DNA from: Nymphaea colorata | Taxonomy: Eukaryota > Streptophyta > Magnoliopsida > Nymphaeales > Nymphaeaceae | DNA length: 64,000 nt | NCBI RefSeq assembly: GCF_008831285.2 | Contig: NC_045145.1 | Coordinates: 1,612,001 to 1,676,000 of the forward strand | Direction of reading: 5' to 3' | In this document: piece after piece, positions 33,711-44,379 of the stretch | Layout of the letters: every line of letters begins with the position of its first letter | How positions within the stretch are numbered: the stretch's first letter is position 1 | The notes under the pieces: model-generated | Database searches by the model: none | Seen by the model: the letters and a program-made list of their open reading frames with translations, nothing else | What the model was told of the DNA's origin: nothing | Position numbers and translations under genes: made by a program

Positions 33711-36285
33711 AAAATCAATTTCTTCTTTTTAGCTTATCGACAGAAAATGCAAAAAGGAGTAAAACACATGGGAAAAAGTGTTGTCTGAGTGCGGTTGCAA
33801 ATGTTGCATTTTCAAAAAAAGACAAAAAAAGTCTCCGCTTGCATGCAAGGAAATATTAGTATGTACAACTTTTCATTTGGCCTCACTTCAGGCCTCTCAA
33901 AAAGACTAAGCAGTGGTGCTTTTTTTATCCAAACAAAGCCCGTAAGTTTGTGTTTCCTCTTACTTAATCATAAGAAAACATGCTTTAGATTAGAAATGTG
34001 TGAGTTTCTACAATCAGGTCTTCACTTTTCAACAAATCTAACTAGTTTCAGTTTTCAACTCTTAAAGAAACACATAAAAATTTCACTGTAACTAATCTAC
34101 AACAGTGTCCCACTAAATAGAACATGATAAAAAGATCTACTAATTAAATTGAATAAATAACATTTGCCGACACAATTTCTCCCAGTACGTAAAGTGGGGC
34201 CTAATCAAAGAAATAGGAACAAAGGCATTTCCCATCTAGGTGTCTAATCTTGCACACACCATTTAAGTGTCTAATCCTGTACACACACATATCGATCAGC
34301 TGTCTTAAGAAAAGAACATATCTCCATAAAGTATCAGTATCTGTTTCATAATAGATATTATATGGGATACATCTTAGCAACTAAGAATGAAGAATTAGAA
34401 ACAACAATGCTGAATAGGCTTTTTAGTACTTGTAAATACTTGAAGAGTAAACAAATGATCGTAAACTAAACAATTTGAGTGAATAAATATCAACTTAAAA
34501 AAAAAATATTTGTCAAATCATTCATATTCATCTGATTGAGTTCCTTTTTCTTCAGGCAGTTCCATTTCTCTGGAAAATTTAGAATTCTTTCATAATTTCA
34601 ATGCAACAATCACTCCAACTGCTGTCATAACTCAAAACATCATTAAGCAAGAATTTTCAACTTCGGTGGTCACAATCTACTACCACTACAGACATGAAGC
34701 ATGAAAATCAAAAACTTCTCAAAGAAAGGTGCAAGTTCATTCTCAAATGGGATGTACGCTAAACAAGCTTAGGAAAAATAGCAACTACTACTATGCTAAA
34801 AAAGCCAGTGATTATTTGTTTGCAAAATGCAATGCAGAGATCTATGTTAAACTTTCAAGTGGTACCTAAATGAAATAGGCATGTTAAAGCTATGCATGAA
34901 AATGGTTGGATAAAATAGCTCTGCTAATGTATTTTTTTCTTAAAAGAACACTCATTTAAAAAGTTCATACCCCTCAACCATGACAAGAAAATCTAGATCA
35001 TGAAACACATTCTTCAAATGCTTCTGAGGAAATTCAGAAATCACAAGTCTTTCTCTTTATATGCAGATATACAGATATATATATTTACATTCTGTCACAC
35101 CCATATCTGAGGTTGCACTTTTTCTGCTATGCATTTTCCTGCTATACCTGCCTAGGCATACATGACAATGACAAATGGTACTCAAAATGTCAGTCAATAA
35201 AAACTCCATTAAGATGAGCTACCAAAAATATAGAGCACTTGGGAAAATTTGTCTATTCATGAATATCTATTAATTAGGTAATTCTTTCTGAAACCATGCA
35301 AAGAGAAAAAATCATCTGGAACAGAAATTGAAAAAAAAAAGACAATGCACAAACAGATATTACAAAGTGGACATTTCAAAACCCTAAAAGCTTAAAGAAA
35401 ATGAAAAAAAAAAGCCTTCAAAAAGTCGTGTAGATTATATAAGCAAAAAACTAGGTTTTCAAAAAAGTGAAGCTCATGAAAGAAGCATGATTCCTTGAGT
35501 TAGAAAATCAAAATTCAGAACTCACAAATTCCCAAACATCGGTTTCCCATTTGCATAGTTAAAGTTTCAGCGCAGATAATGGCTTAGTGAATGAGACAGT
35601 GGGCCCAAGGCTTTTTTTTTCTTCCATTGGCTTTTTCTCAGGCTATAAAACACTAAAATAAAACATTCACATTCAATTATTATTAACAAACTTCATTTAA
35701 AGAGAAATATCCATCTCAATTCAACATTAGCCTGTCATGTTCAACTAGTTAGAAGCTAGCATCAACATAAATCCAAGTGTAATACATAAATGAACCTACC
35801 TGAGGCCAAGCTCCAATTGAAATGTTTAAAAAAAACAAAAATAAATTAAGAAGGAGAAAGTGAAGCACGGCACAGGGAAGTACTTGATCTGCAGAAAATC
35901 AATTAATTTTAGGACGAAAGTGACAATAAGAGACAATAAAAGTAAAAACTTCAGATCGTAAAAAGGGACTCATCGTTCATCTTTCAAAAGGGAGGAGCTA
36001 ACACAAAACTCCCCATTGGCTCCTTCACATGTAAATTTCCAGATACATATTTACTTATCCAACTTATCTCTAGAAGAATCCAATCCTAGTGGACCCAGTC
36101 ACACAATTGCTTATATTATCGTAGAAGTTGGGGAAGGCTCAAACTATAACGAAGCAACAAAAAGAAATGAACGGCACTTCATAAATTCAATGAAATAGTT
36201 TAGAACTTAACACACTACCTTGTCTATATAGACAAAAGTATTCTTCTTGACTGTTATATGTTGGCATATTTAACATCGGATTACA
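33711..36285. other. AT-rich stretch with no gene found
   Basis: About 2.5 kb without a recognisable exon. Small open frames at 33,789-34,091 and 36,016-36,198 have no known motif. Confidence 0.45.
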
Positions 36286-36289
36286 TATA

Positions 36290-36356
36290 TAAGAGAGAGA
36301 GATTAAGTCGGGCTTATACATGAGAGAGAGAGAGGGAGAGAGAGGGAGGAGCGAAG
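36290..36356. repeat. GA-rich simple repeat
   Basis: Runs of GA (AGAGAGAGATT, then GAGAGAGAGAGGGAGAGAGAGGGAGG) in two blocks. Confidence 0.7.
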
Positions 36357-37482
36357 GGCTTGAATATCCCTTGTGCATATCCTTAGCCATCATTGAATCC
36401 ATTTGGTTATCATTATGAAATTTATGTTTATTCTTGTGAAGAACACATTTTAAATTGATTTTTCTTGATGTTTTGATCTTGTTCAAGATGCGTGAAAGTT
36501 TGATTTAAAATTGAAATTTCTTCTTGCCTTATTAGTTGTAGTTTAGTATCGTGGGGACATGGTTGAGAGTCGTGCTTGTGGTTCAGAATGCTATGCTTGT
36601 CTGAGTCCTAGTTAAAGTAGTTGTAGTTGATTGTTAACTGTCGTGTTCTCTTCTTTGAGCTTGTGATTCTATTTAAATGCATGTATGTTAGTTGCACATG
36701 TCATCGCTATACCTAGGTATATAAGGATGCATGTGTACACTGGAGTTGTATAGTCATCTATATTTGCTGCTACTCCTCGTACATCGGCAGCTTCACTGTG
36801 TTTTGTTTCTCACTTGAAGCCTCTTATTGATTGAAAAGGCAGCCCCTTTCTCTTTTGAGTGCCTAGGACACTTGAATATGCTTTTTTGTGGAGGAGACTC
36901 TACCTATTTTCATAATTATTGATGGTGCAGTAGAACAATGAGGCAATAGGATTATCTATAAATATTTGATCCCTGATTCTGCATGCATTGTATTTTCTCA
37001 TTAAAATTGGTAGCCAATTGAAGGGGGTTGTGAAGAAAGGGATTAGGGGCATTTTTATCACCTCTTCCTATGCATCAATGTATAGTGCCATTTTTGAAGT
37101 TGAAAGTTCATCTACAAGCCAACATGAGCCATTAATCAGTATTTGTGTGACATGATGATGATATCATGCAGAAAACCATGCATCCATGCATGCATGGTGG
37201 TGAATCAAAGATGTGTGGAGGTCCGACAAGACTTCGATTGTGTGATGATGTTGTCACCCCTTTCATGTCTTGTTTCAAGCATGCATGTCAATATAATTTT
37301 TTGTTCGGATGTATTATTATTTTCTACAAATAGTTGAACAATCAATAAGATTGACAATTCAACACCTTGTGTCAGCATTATCGCGTCTTGGACTGTTAGC
37401 AAATCTTGGACTCCAAGCGATTTGGCAATTTTGAAGTTTGAGGTGCCTGAAATTTAACTGCATTTTGAGTACTATGTTGCAG

Positions 37483-37608
37483 ACAGAAAAATATGGAAGG
37501 AGAGAACAAGCAGTGCATCACTCTGGTCATCCATCTGAAGTGATACATAGTCAACGAGCCTCCAAAGATGAAACATCAGTGGCTGCATTGGACCGTGGAG
37601 TTTTATGA
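37483..37608 (+). CDS. exon-like open frame upstream of the GH2 pseudogene, unknown
   Basis: An acceptor-like TATGTTGCAG precedes 41 open codons, TEKYGRREQAVHHSGHPSEV then IHSQRASKDETSVAALDRGV, ending in TGA at 37,606-37,608. The polar composition looks protein-like, but no family is recognised. It may be the last exon of another decayed gene. It does not match the beta-galactosidase that follows. Confidence 0.25.
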   Translation, partial: TEKYGRREQAVHHSGHPSEVIHSQRASKDETSVAALDRGVL

Positions 37609-37939
37609 TCATCATTTGCAATTTGAAGTGTTTACATTTCAAATCAAGTGGAAAAAGATTTTCGACTTACTATTTTGTGCAAATCTTTTGTTTCTCTTTA
37701 TGCTTGCTCATCCTTTTGATAGGCCATTTATTCTTTAGTTCCTTAAATTGGTCAGCTTTCTTTTTCCTCTATTTTAATGACTTCTTAAGCAAGTCCATAC
37801 AATATTGCCCATTATAGTGAATATTGAAAAGAGTTTGATCCCAAGGGGTCACACATCACTATTTGGAGTATAAGATTGTAGTGCGACTTCTTGGAATTCA
37901 AATGGTCTCGTCCAAGCATTTTCTCCATTCTCCGGCAAG

Positions 37940-38735
37940 ATGATGCCAGCTCTGGTCGGCGGAGTTGTCTTCAATATTTGGAGTGGCAATAGGGTTTGGG
38001 AAGATCAGGCGATCATCAAGTAGCAGAAGCATGATGCTCATGTGCTGCTGCAGTGCCACGACATGGTCGAAGGTGAGTCACATTTTTGTTCTTGATGAGA
38101 CACCTGCTCAAACATCTTTGCATGTTGCTGAATTGCCTCATGGCCTTGGAGTTGGATGAGGATCGACTATGCATCTTGTGTGTGCGAGTGATTGTAGATG
38201 CACATTCTTTTGTTGTTTAGATTTGGTTAGTTGCTGTTGTGTACTGAATTATGATCTTATGTTGCTTTTCAGGATTAGTATATTATTTGGAAAACTTTAG
38301 ATAGTGATTTGCAATTGATTTGTATAATTAAACTTGTTTAGGTATAAGCTCAATTTGTGATGGCACTTGTACTAGGTTCATCTCTTTTCTTTTTTCATTT
38401 TTTTATGCAGATAGTTGAATTTGGCATTCTTCATATATTTCTTCTATGTATTCTTGACATACTTTTAAAATTAAGGTATTCAACTGCTGTTTGCTGGACC
38501 TCTCAAGTATTGGTGCAAGAGAATCAAAGTTGATGTGCTGGTTTCCAACTTAGCCACATGGAATGACGATGCTGTTTCTAGTTCTTTAGAGAGTGTTAGC
38601 AATTGGGTTGAGGGCTTGCCATTTGTTCACTCATTGAATGGTTACTGAAAATTTTATTTGGCAACTAGCCCCACAAGAACACCTGTGAAGTTCTATGAGA
38701 GTACATTGAAGATGTAAATTGCAAAGAGCTACCAG
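37940..38735 (+). pseudogene. GH2 beta-galactosidase (plant LacZ-like) pseudogene, first two exons
   Basis: Exon 1 (37,940-38,072, GTGAGT donor) reads VWEDQAIIK, a stop, then QKHDAHVLLQCHDMVEG. Exon 2 (about 38,486-38,735, GTTTG donor) reads LKYWCKRIKVDVLVSNLATW, NDDAVSSSLESVSNWVEGLP and FVHSLNGY, a stop, then KFYLATSPTRTPVKFYEST. These are the N-terminal exons of the plant glycoside hydrolase family 2 enzyme related to bacterial LacZ. Lesions: TAG 38,021-38,023 (family Trp), TGA 38,646-38,648 (family Trp in GYWKF) and a frame change near 38,708 before EDVNCKELP. Exon 2's acceptor appears degraded (TTTGCTG where TTTGCAG would be expected). The catalytic domain is absent. Intact GH2 enzymes cleave beta-galactosyl residues; this copy cannot. 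Confidence 0.85.
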
Positions 38736-39852
38736 GTTTGTCTTTTTCTCTCATATGCAAATCAGTGGAAGAGTTAGAAAGTTGAGCCACAGGGGCCACT
38801 GTCTTGTCATTTTGTAAAATATAAAATGTCTTTGCATGTAAGATTTTCCTGAAATAGAAGATGTGGTTTCTTCTTTTGAGGAAAAAAAAGCTATTTTTAT
38901 CTATTTTGAACAAGGCAGTAATTGTTGTACTATAATATTCAATAACATGTTATATAAAGATGTGCATAATATTATATTTTTCTAAAATCCAATTAATTCT
39001 AAAACTTCACACCTTTTTCATTACCTTATATTGTTTTCTTTATATTTATAAAGATGTTCTAAAAAGTTTGAAAACATCATTAAGTTTATTTACCAGAATT
39101 TTTTAAAATGTGGTTTTAAATGACAACATTTATCCTTATGTCTTTCCGAACATGCACGAACAAGGTGTTCTTGCTTTCAACATTCTGAAAATGGGAATCA
39201 AACACTTTCTACATGCAATGAAGAACCATGGGAGGACTTGACCTGTTAAATTTAATGGGGCCCTCTAGAAAGAAGCCAACCACCATCGCCGTGCCATACA
39301 AAGACAACATCATGAGAAAAAATCATAGATTTGAAAGGGAGAAGGAGGGCTTAAAGCACGTGATGGCACTAAAGGAGCAGGGCAAAGCCAAAAGAAGGAA
39401 AAGGTCTAAATTTCAGTCTTCTTCGTCGCCAAAGAATATTTGTACTTTCTTGTCACCCACATCTCCTCTTCCAACCCTAATTTCAGGAAGCTGCAGTTAA
39501 AGTCTCTTCTTTCAATACAGTAGAAACATGTTTGATTGTTTTTTCCCTCTTCTTCTTTAAATTGGAAAACATTGTTGCTTGTCCTAAACAAAAGAAAATG
39601 TTGCTGCTCAGTGTGAATATTCTTTTGATTAAATTCAATTTTCCTCAATGGAAGATGCTTTCTTTGGTTTTTGTGGCAACTTCAGAGGCATCAAACAGTT
39701 GGATGCACGAAGCCCAGACTTCTTTTTTTTCTTCCTTTTGTTATTTTTTCTTCCACTTTAGGTTAAATAACTCTCTGTGAATGTCTTGTGAGGAACACAT
39801 GCCTTCATGTGACTCATCATCCTTCAACTTGAAGGTCTTGAAGTACATTGGC
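38600..39852 (+). repeat. 1.25-kb segmental duplication C, left copy (inverted copy 57,362-58,592)
   Basis: From the end of GH2 exon 2 (AGCAATTGGGTTGAGGGCTTG) to CAAGTACATTGGCTC-like text at about 39,852, this matches the reverse complement of 57,362-58,592 with about 90% identity by eye. The copies are about 17.5 kb apart and in opposite orientation. They share the TGA in GYWKF, so the duplication followed at least that mutation. Confidence 0.88.
39228..39500 (+). CDS. 90-codon open frame kept in both copies of duplication C
   Basis: MGGLDLLNLMGPSRKKPT starts a Lys/Arg-rich frame with NHRFEREKEGLKHV and KAKRRKRS, then a Ser/Pro/Thr tail. The inverted copy (57,988-57,716) has the same length, with about 80 of 90 residues matching by eye. 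Its position, inside what should be the GH2 second intron or a former insertion, gives no clue to function. Conservation may only reflect recent duplication. No signal peptide or membrane segment is seen. Confidence 0.3.
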   Translation: MGGLDLLNLMGPSRKKPTTIAVPYKDNIMRKNHRFEREKEGLKHVMALKEQGKAKRRKRSKFQSSSSPKNICTFLSPTSPLPTLISGSCS

Positions 39853-40066
39853 TCATCACTAATAGAATTCGTGCGGTGATGGTAAAATGAAAAAGTGGGG
39901 AAGTCGGCCTCAGAGGAGTTCGACTTTTTTTTTCTCTTCTCAATGTGGTAACCTGATATGCCGTTGGTCTCAGATCGGCCACAATAAATCAAGTAAAAAA
40001 AAACATTCTTTTATTATCTTGTTGCAACATTTCCTCCTCGTTACCAATACAAGATTATTGCAGTGA

Positions 40067-40252
40067 GCATTTGATAAGAATAATATTTTGTGTATTGTTG
40101 GGTTACGTTTTCAAAATACATGACGTAAAAGTTAACATAACATAATGTCAACAATTAGACGTTAGACATGATTACACATTGTGTTTTGAAACAATAATGT
40201 AAAGGTTTTGAAATACATTTTACAAGCACACAATGTTCCTCTTATCAAACAC
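40067..40252. mobile_element. MITE-like element with about 25-bp terminal inverted repeats
   Basis: The left end GCATTTGATAAGAATAATAT and the reverse complement of the right end GTGTTTGATAAGAGGAACAT share most positions over about 25 bases. The element is 186 bp, AT-rich and non-coding. A clear target duplication is not visible, so the superfamily is open; GTGTTTGATAAG ends are frequent in plant MITEs. Confidence 0.55.
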
Positions 40253-40753
40253 CTCCTATTCATTTTATTCTCTTAGCTATCTGTTGCCTAATGGGTCAAT
40301 ATCTGTGAAAACAACAACAGTAACAACCTGATTTGATATCCCAACTAAACTAAACCTGATTATTTCAGTCTCAACCAGTCTAGGTCCTATGTGTGTGTGT
40401 GTGTGCAACACAATGGTTCAATCCAGTTGAAGATTGTGGCATAATCTGAAGTACATCTTTCATATATATGGGGAAGAAAAGGAATACAAGGCATGCTTTG
40501 TTGGAATAATATGTCTGCTCACTGTCTTAATCGTCCTGAAAAATAAAACGAGGAAAAAAATAAAGAAATAAAGTAAAGAAAAAGAAAAGATCCCTAGGAC
40601 TAAAGCATCGATAAGTCAAATTTTCTAACTTGGCCACAGCAAGGTTCTATTCCATACAGCTCACACAAATTCGTTTTGGCCTTTTCCCACATGATCACAG
40701 CTACAAATAAGGCCTCCAGAGGAGGATGAACATCATTAATCTCGACGTTGCCC

Positions 40754-40834
40754 ATGGAAGAAACCAGGCTGCTCCTCTTCTTCCTGGTCTCTGCTTCTGT
40801 CCTTCTCCATGGGGCTTCAAGTAAAGCGCCAAAG
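40754..40834 (+). CDS. orphan first exon encoding a signal peptide (secreted protein)
   Basis: ATG in the context GCCCATGGA opens 27 codons ending at a GTACGT donor (40,835). They read MEETRLLLFFLVSASVLLHG then ASSKAPK. Residues 5-19 form a hydrophobic core followed by small residues (GASS), a standard secretory signal with a plausible cleavage site. A weak TATA-like CAAATAA lies about 50 bases upstream. No second exon is found before the unrelated sequence at about 41.5 kb. First exons of this kind occur in secreted plant enzymes such as subtilases, but nothing here decides the family. Confidence 0.45.
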
Positions 40835-42085
40835 GTACGTATACTTGATATGATACTCCATGATTAGTAGTTAAAATTTATTGACCTCTTCTTTGTTGTT
40901 ACTATCTGTTAATAACGATAATTATATTGATAAAGTTCTTGTGATAAAAGACCATCAAATTAGATTTCAGTGAATTGTTGGGCGTAATTGAGCATTTCCA
41001 AAACCAAATGAATTTTGAGTCCAGTTTTTCCATTAATTCAAGAGTTTACCGAGAATTAGATTGCTTTTTTCCTACGTTGTAGACATTTTGGTATCCAACC
41101 TTTAGCTTATTGGGTGTATCTCCTAGCTAGGCACATGTTGTATACATGGGATGTACGTTGAGTATACATGCCTGTCCAACTTGTTATGCAGTACATGCAT
41201 GTGCAGGAATTCAAGGTCATTAATTTATGTATAGATTCCTTCTAGAAAATTTGTTCTTTTATTTTTTCAAGTGGTAGAAGGCTCGGGTTTTACTGCTTTG
41301 GAATGCATTGCTTCATATTTCCAAATCTAGGGGCACAGCTGATGATTACATAAATGAGACTCTTTATTGTTTCCCTTTACCACTTTGAACTCTATTCAAT
41401 TCCAAATCAAAGTTGTCAATTGAACTTCTTTTTTCCCTAGATATGCTGTCTGCCTTTTAAATGGCAAGGTTTTTCTATCTTAACTTGACAAGTTCCAACC
41501 CTCTTTCATGTAACTTGCACTGGAACTGTGTGAGTGTCCTACAAGACTATCTTTATTAAATTCTATATGCAACTGTAATTGAGAAATGCAAGTGAGAGCT
41601 CTCAATGAAAGCAATCAAACTACATTTCCACCTCCTACTATTTAGCCTCTTGGAATCCACCTTCTGAACATTTTAGCCAATGGAAGGTTGCACCCTGGAA
41701 TTAAATCTCATGGTATATATGGATATATTTGAATTATCCTTTATCATTCTTGTCTTCTGTTGTATCCCCCACAACCACTTCCTTCATGTCCATTCTCTCA
41801 TTTGGAGACACTCTTGAACATGGCAAGCCTATCTCCATGGTCTTCACCAACAGATCATTCATAGCAGCTGATCTTTCAGTTGGAGTAGTATTGCTTTCGT
41901 TCAAAAGATGGCTGTCAATGACATCTGAAATTGCAACAGGAAATGCTTCAGCCACCCATTGCCTCAAACTAAAATCCCCATCAAACTGTTCATTAGTAGG
42001 CTTTCTTCCTGCAAACACCTCAAGGAGGAGAATTCCATAGCTGTAGACATCGGCTTTGATTGAAACCTTTCCATCCATCCCAAAT

Positions 42086-42891
42086 TCTAATTCAACCATT
42101 CAACAATATTATACATTATTAGCGGCAAAATAATTGGATAATGCTAATGCGTGACACAATAGCATTGATTGCTCCTTAATGGACTTAAGAACAATTGAAC
42201 CTCCAATCCTGCCTTTCTCTTTTTGTATTCTGATACACATCTAAAAAGAATAAAAGCTTATTATTTAGAACTGAAGTCCAATATCACTGGTGTTCAAGTA
42301 CCCTTAAAAGAAATCAAACATGTATCCATTTTTTTTTTTTGTGGAGCCTGTGAGGTTGGTGGAGATTCATTAATTGTATGGTGTTGTTTTAATTCTCATG
42401 TGACATATCTCCAGGTTCTCCTAAATATCTCAAAAATTGTGTCAATTATTTAATAGTGTCAATTGTCAGCCAATCTTAAGCCATTTGGTAGACAGGCATG
42501 CGTGATTCGGGATTTTTAATACAAAAAGGAGAAAAAATTACAACTTATGTTAAAGGAAAAAGATCAATTGAAGACTATTGCTTGTTGAGAACATGTCACC
42601 AACGCATATTTGTGTACATGAGCACAAAGTAAAGCAAAAACTATTATGCAGCACCACAAGCCGTATGAAAAACAAATAGTTCATCCAGGTAGAATAGTTA
42701 ATCAATGGCCTTTACATTATTGGGCTAGGATCTGCTTGTGGATGCCTTTATGTGTGAACTATCAAATCGTGATGATTAGATGGATCATGGATGTTTGCAC
42801 AACAATTATTATATTTATTGATATTATATTGCAAATCAGACACACACATAAGAGCATAATTACCTAGTCCACACAAGAAAGGGCCAATATA

Positions 42892-42933
<42 letters not shown>

Positions 42934-43307
42934 GGGGGGGAGAGAGAGAGAGAGGAATTGGTAAAAACCAGACACTTTAATATTTTGCTTCAAAAATATT
43001 TTAAATAAAAAATAAACATCCTAATATATTTATGAAAATTATTTTGATATAAAATATGCTTTAGTCAAGTTGTTTTTATAAAAAAGTTGAATTTTCTACG
43101 ATCAAAATGTTGATGCAATAATAGCCATGTATTTTTGCTAATTACGAAAGCACTAGTAAAACCTAAGAAATGATCAACTTCATATATATTTTGTGTCAAC
43201 CTATCCTTAAGATTATATTGATATGGTAGATTAAAAAAAAACACTTTAAATAACATAATTAAAGGGTCTGGTTTTGTCCCTGACATGTTGATCTGGGTTC
43301 TACTGAT

Positions 43308-43354
<47 letters not shown>

Positions 43355-43846
43355 AATATGTATATCTGTATATCTGGCTACCCATGTGGCTAATGACCTT
43401 TTTTTTTTAGATTTTTTGTGTTTGTAAAAACAACCGCAATGCTTAAAACTGTAGCCAAGCAATTAACTATCATCAATGCATTTATTTAAAATGTTTTTAG
43501 TAATACAAAATAAAAGAGAGACATCCAGAGGTAGTCTGCCATTCCAATTCATATACATATATATATGAAGAGGGAGAGAAATAAACAAGAGAAAACAACC
43601 CGCTAGAACTGGCAAAACTTCTCACTCTCTTTATCTCTCTTTATTTCACCTCACTCCTCCTGGACCCCTCCGATACACTACCCCTCCCTTACTCAATCTA
43701 TCTATGAGAGCATTATTGAAGATGAGAATGCACACACACATAAGAGAACAGGAAGCCAGGTGTGTTGATCTAAAGAAACAGACTATAATACTCGCACAAC
43801 GACAAACTCAAAATTGACAAAAAGAAAACACATTAAGAGATAGTAC
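42086..43846 (-). other. intron of the receptor kinase pseudogene
   Basis: Minus-strand GT at 43,846-43,845 and AG at 42,088-42,087 give 1,761 bases (including the first exon-2 base in this span). Joining the sides makes GYIAP followed by K/E-FGMDGKVSI, matching the family. The intron holds two long (TA)n tracts (42,887-42,932 and 43,312-43,349) and GA runs (42,937-42,954). Confidence 0.75.
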
Positions 43847-44156
43847 TTGGAGCAATGTATCCAATGGTTCCATGGGTGGTGGTAAGAGTCGATGACTTGT
43901 GAGCACCTATGAACTTTTCAATGACAAAATAACTATGTATGCAGTCATGCTTTCGTCTGAAGTACATTACGTGACTTCAGATCACAATGAAGTATGGTCT
44001 CTGAGTAACCATGGTGAAGATACTCTAAAGCACAAGCGACATCAATCATGATATCCAATATTTGGAAGAGATTCAAGTGATGGGCACCCGAATGTAGACA
44101 GACTTCGAGTGACTTAATGACTTTAACAAGGTTTTGGTGCCCGATTTGGGGCAAGA

Positions 44157-44379
44157 TAGTGCATTCAATGTCAAAACTTTTAGATGCTTCCTCAAATGAC
44201 AAATTAAGGACCTTAACAGCCACTGTCATTCCATCTGCTAGAATTCCTTTATACACTAAACCAAAGCTAGTGCATTCAATGTCAAAACTTTTAGATGCTT
44301 CCTCAAATGACAAATTAAGGACCTTAACAGCCACTGTCGTTCCATCTGCTAGAATTCCTTTATACACTAAACCAAAGCT
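44157..44379 (-). repeat. 111-bp in-frame tandem duplication in the kinase P-loop region
   Basis: GCATTCAATGTCAAAAC starts at 44,161 and again at 44,272, exactly 111 bases apart. The 111-base units differ at one base (44,228 vs 44,339; Met vs Thr on the minus strand). Each unit encodes FGLVYKGILADG, VAVKVLNLSFEEA and SKSFDIECT, that is, kinase subdomains I-III with the ATP-binding Lys. Being 37 codons it keeps the frame, but it would break the kinase fold. Confidence 0.95.

Noticed and set aside
42748-43385. Tyr/Ile-rich frames on the minus strand in 42.7-43.4 kb
   Set aside because: Translations of (TA)n microsatellites inside the receptor-kinase intron.
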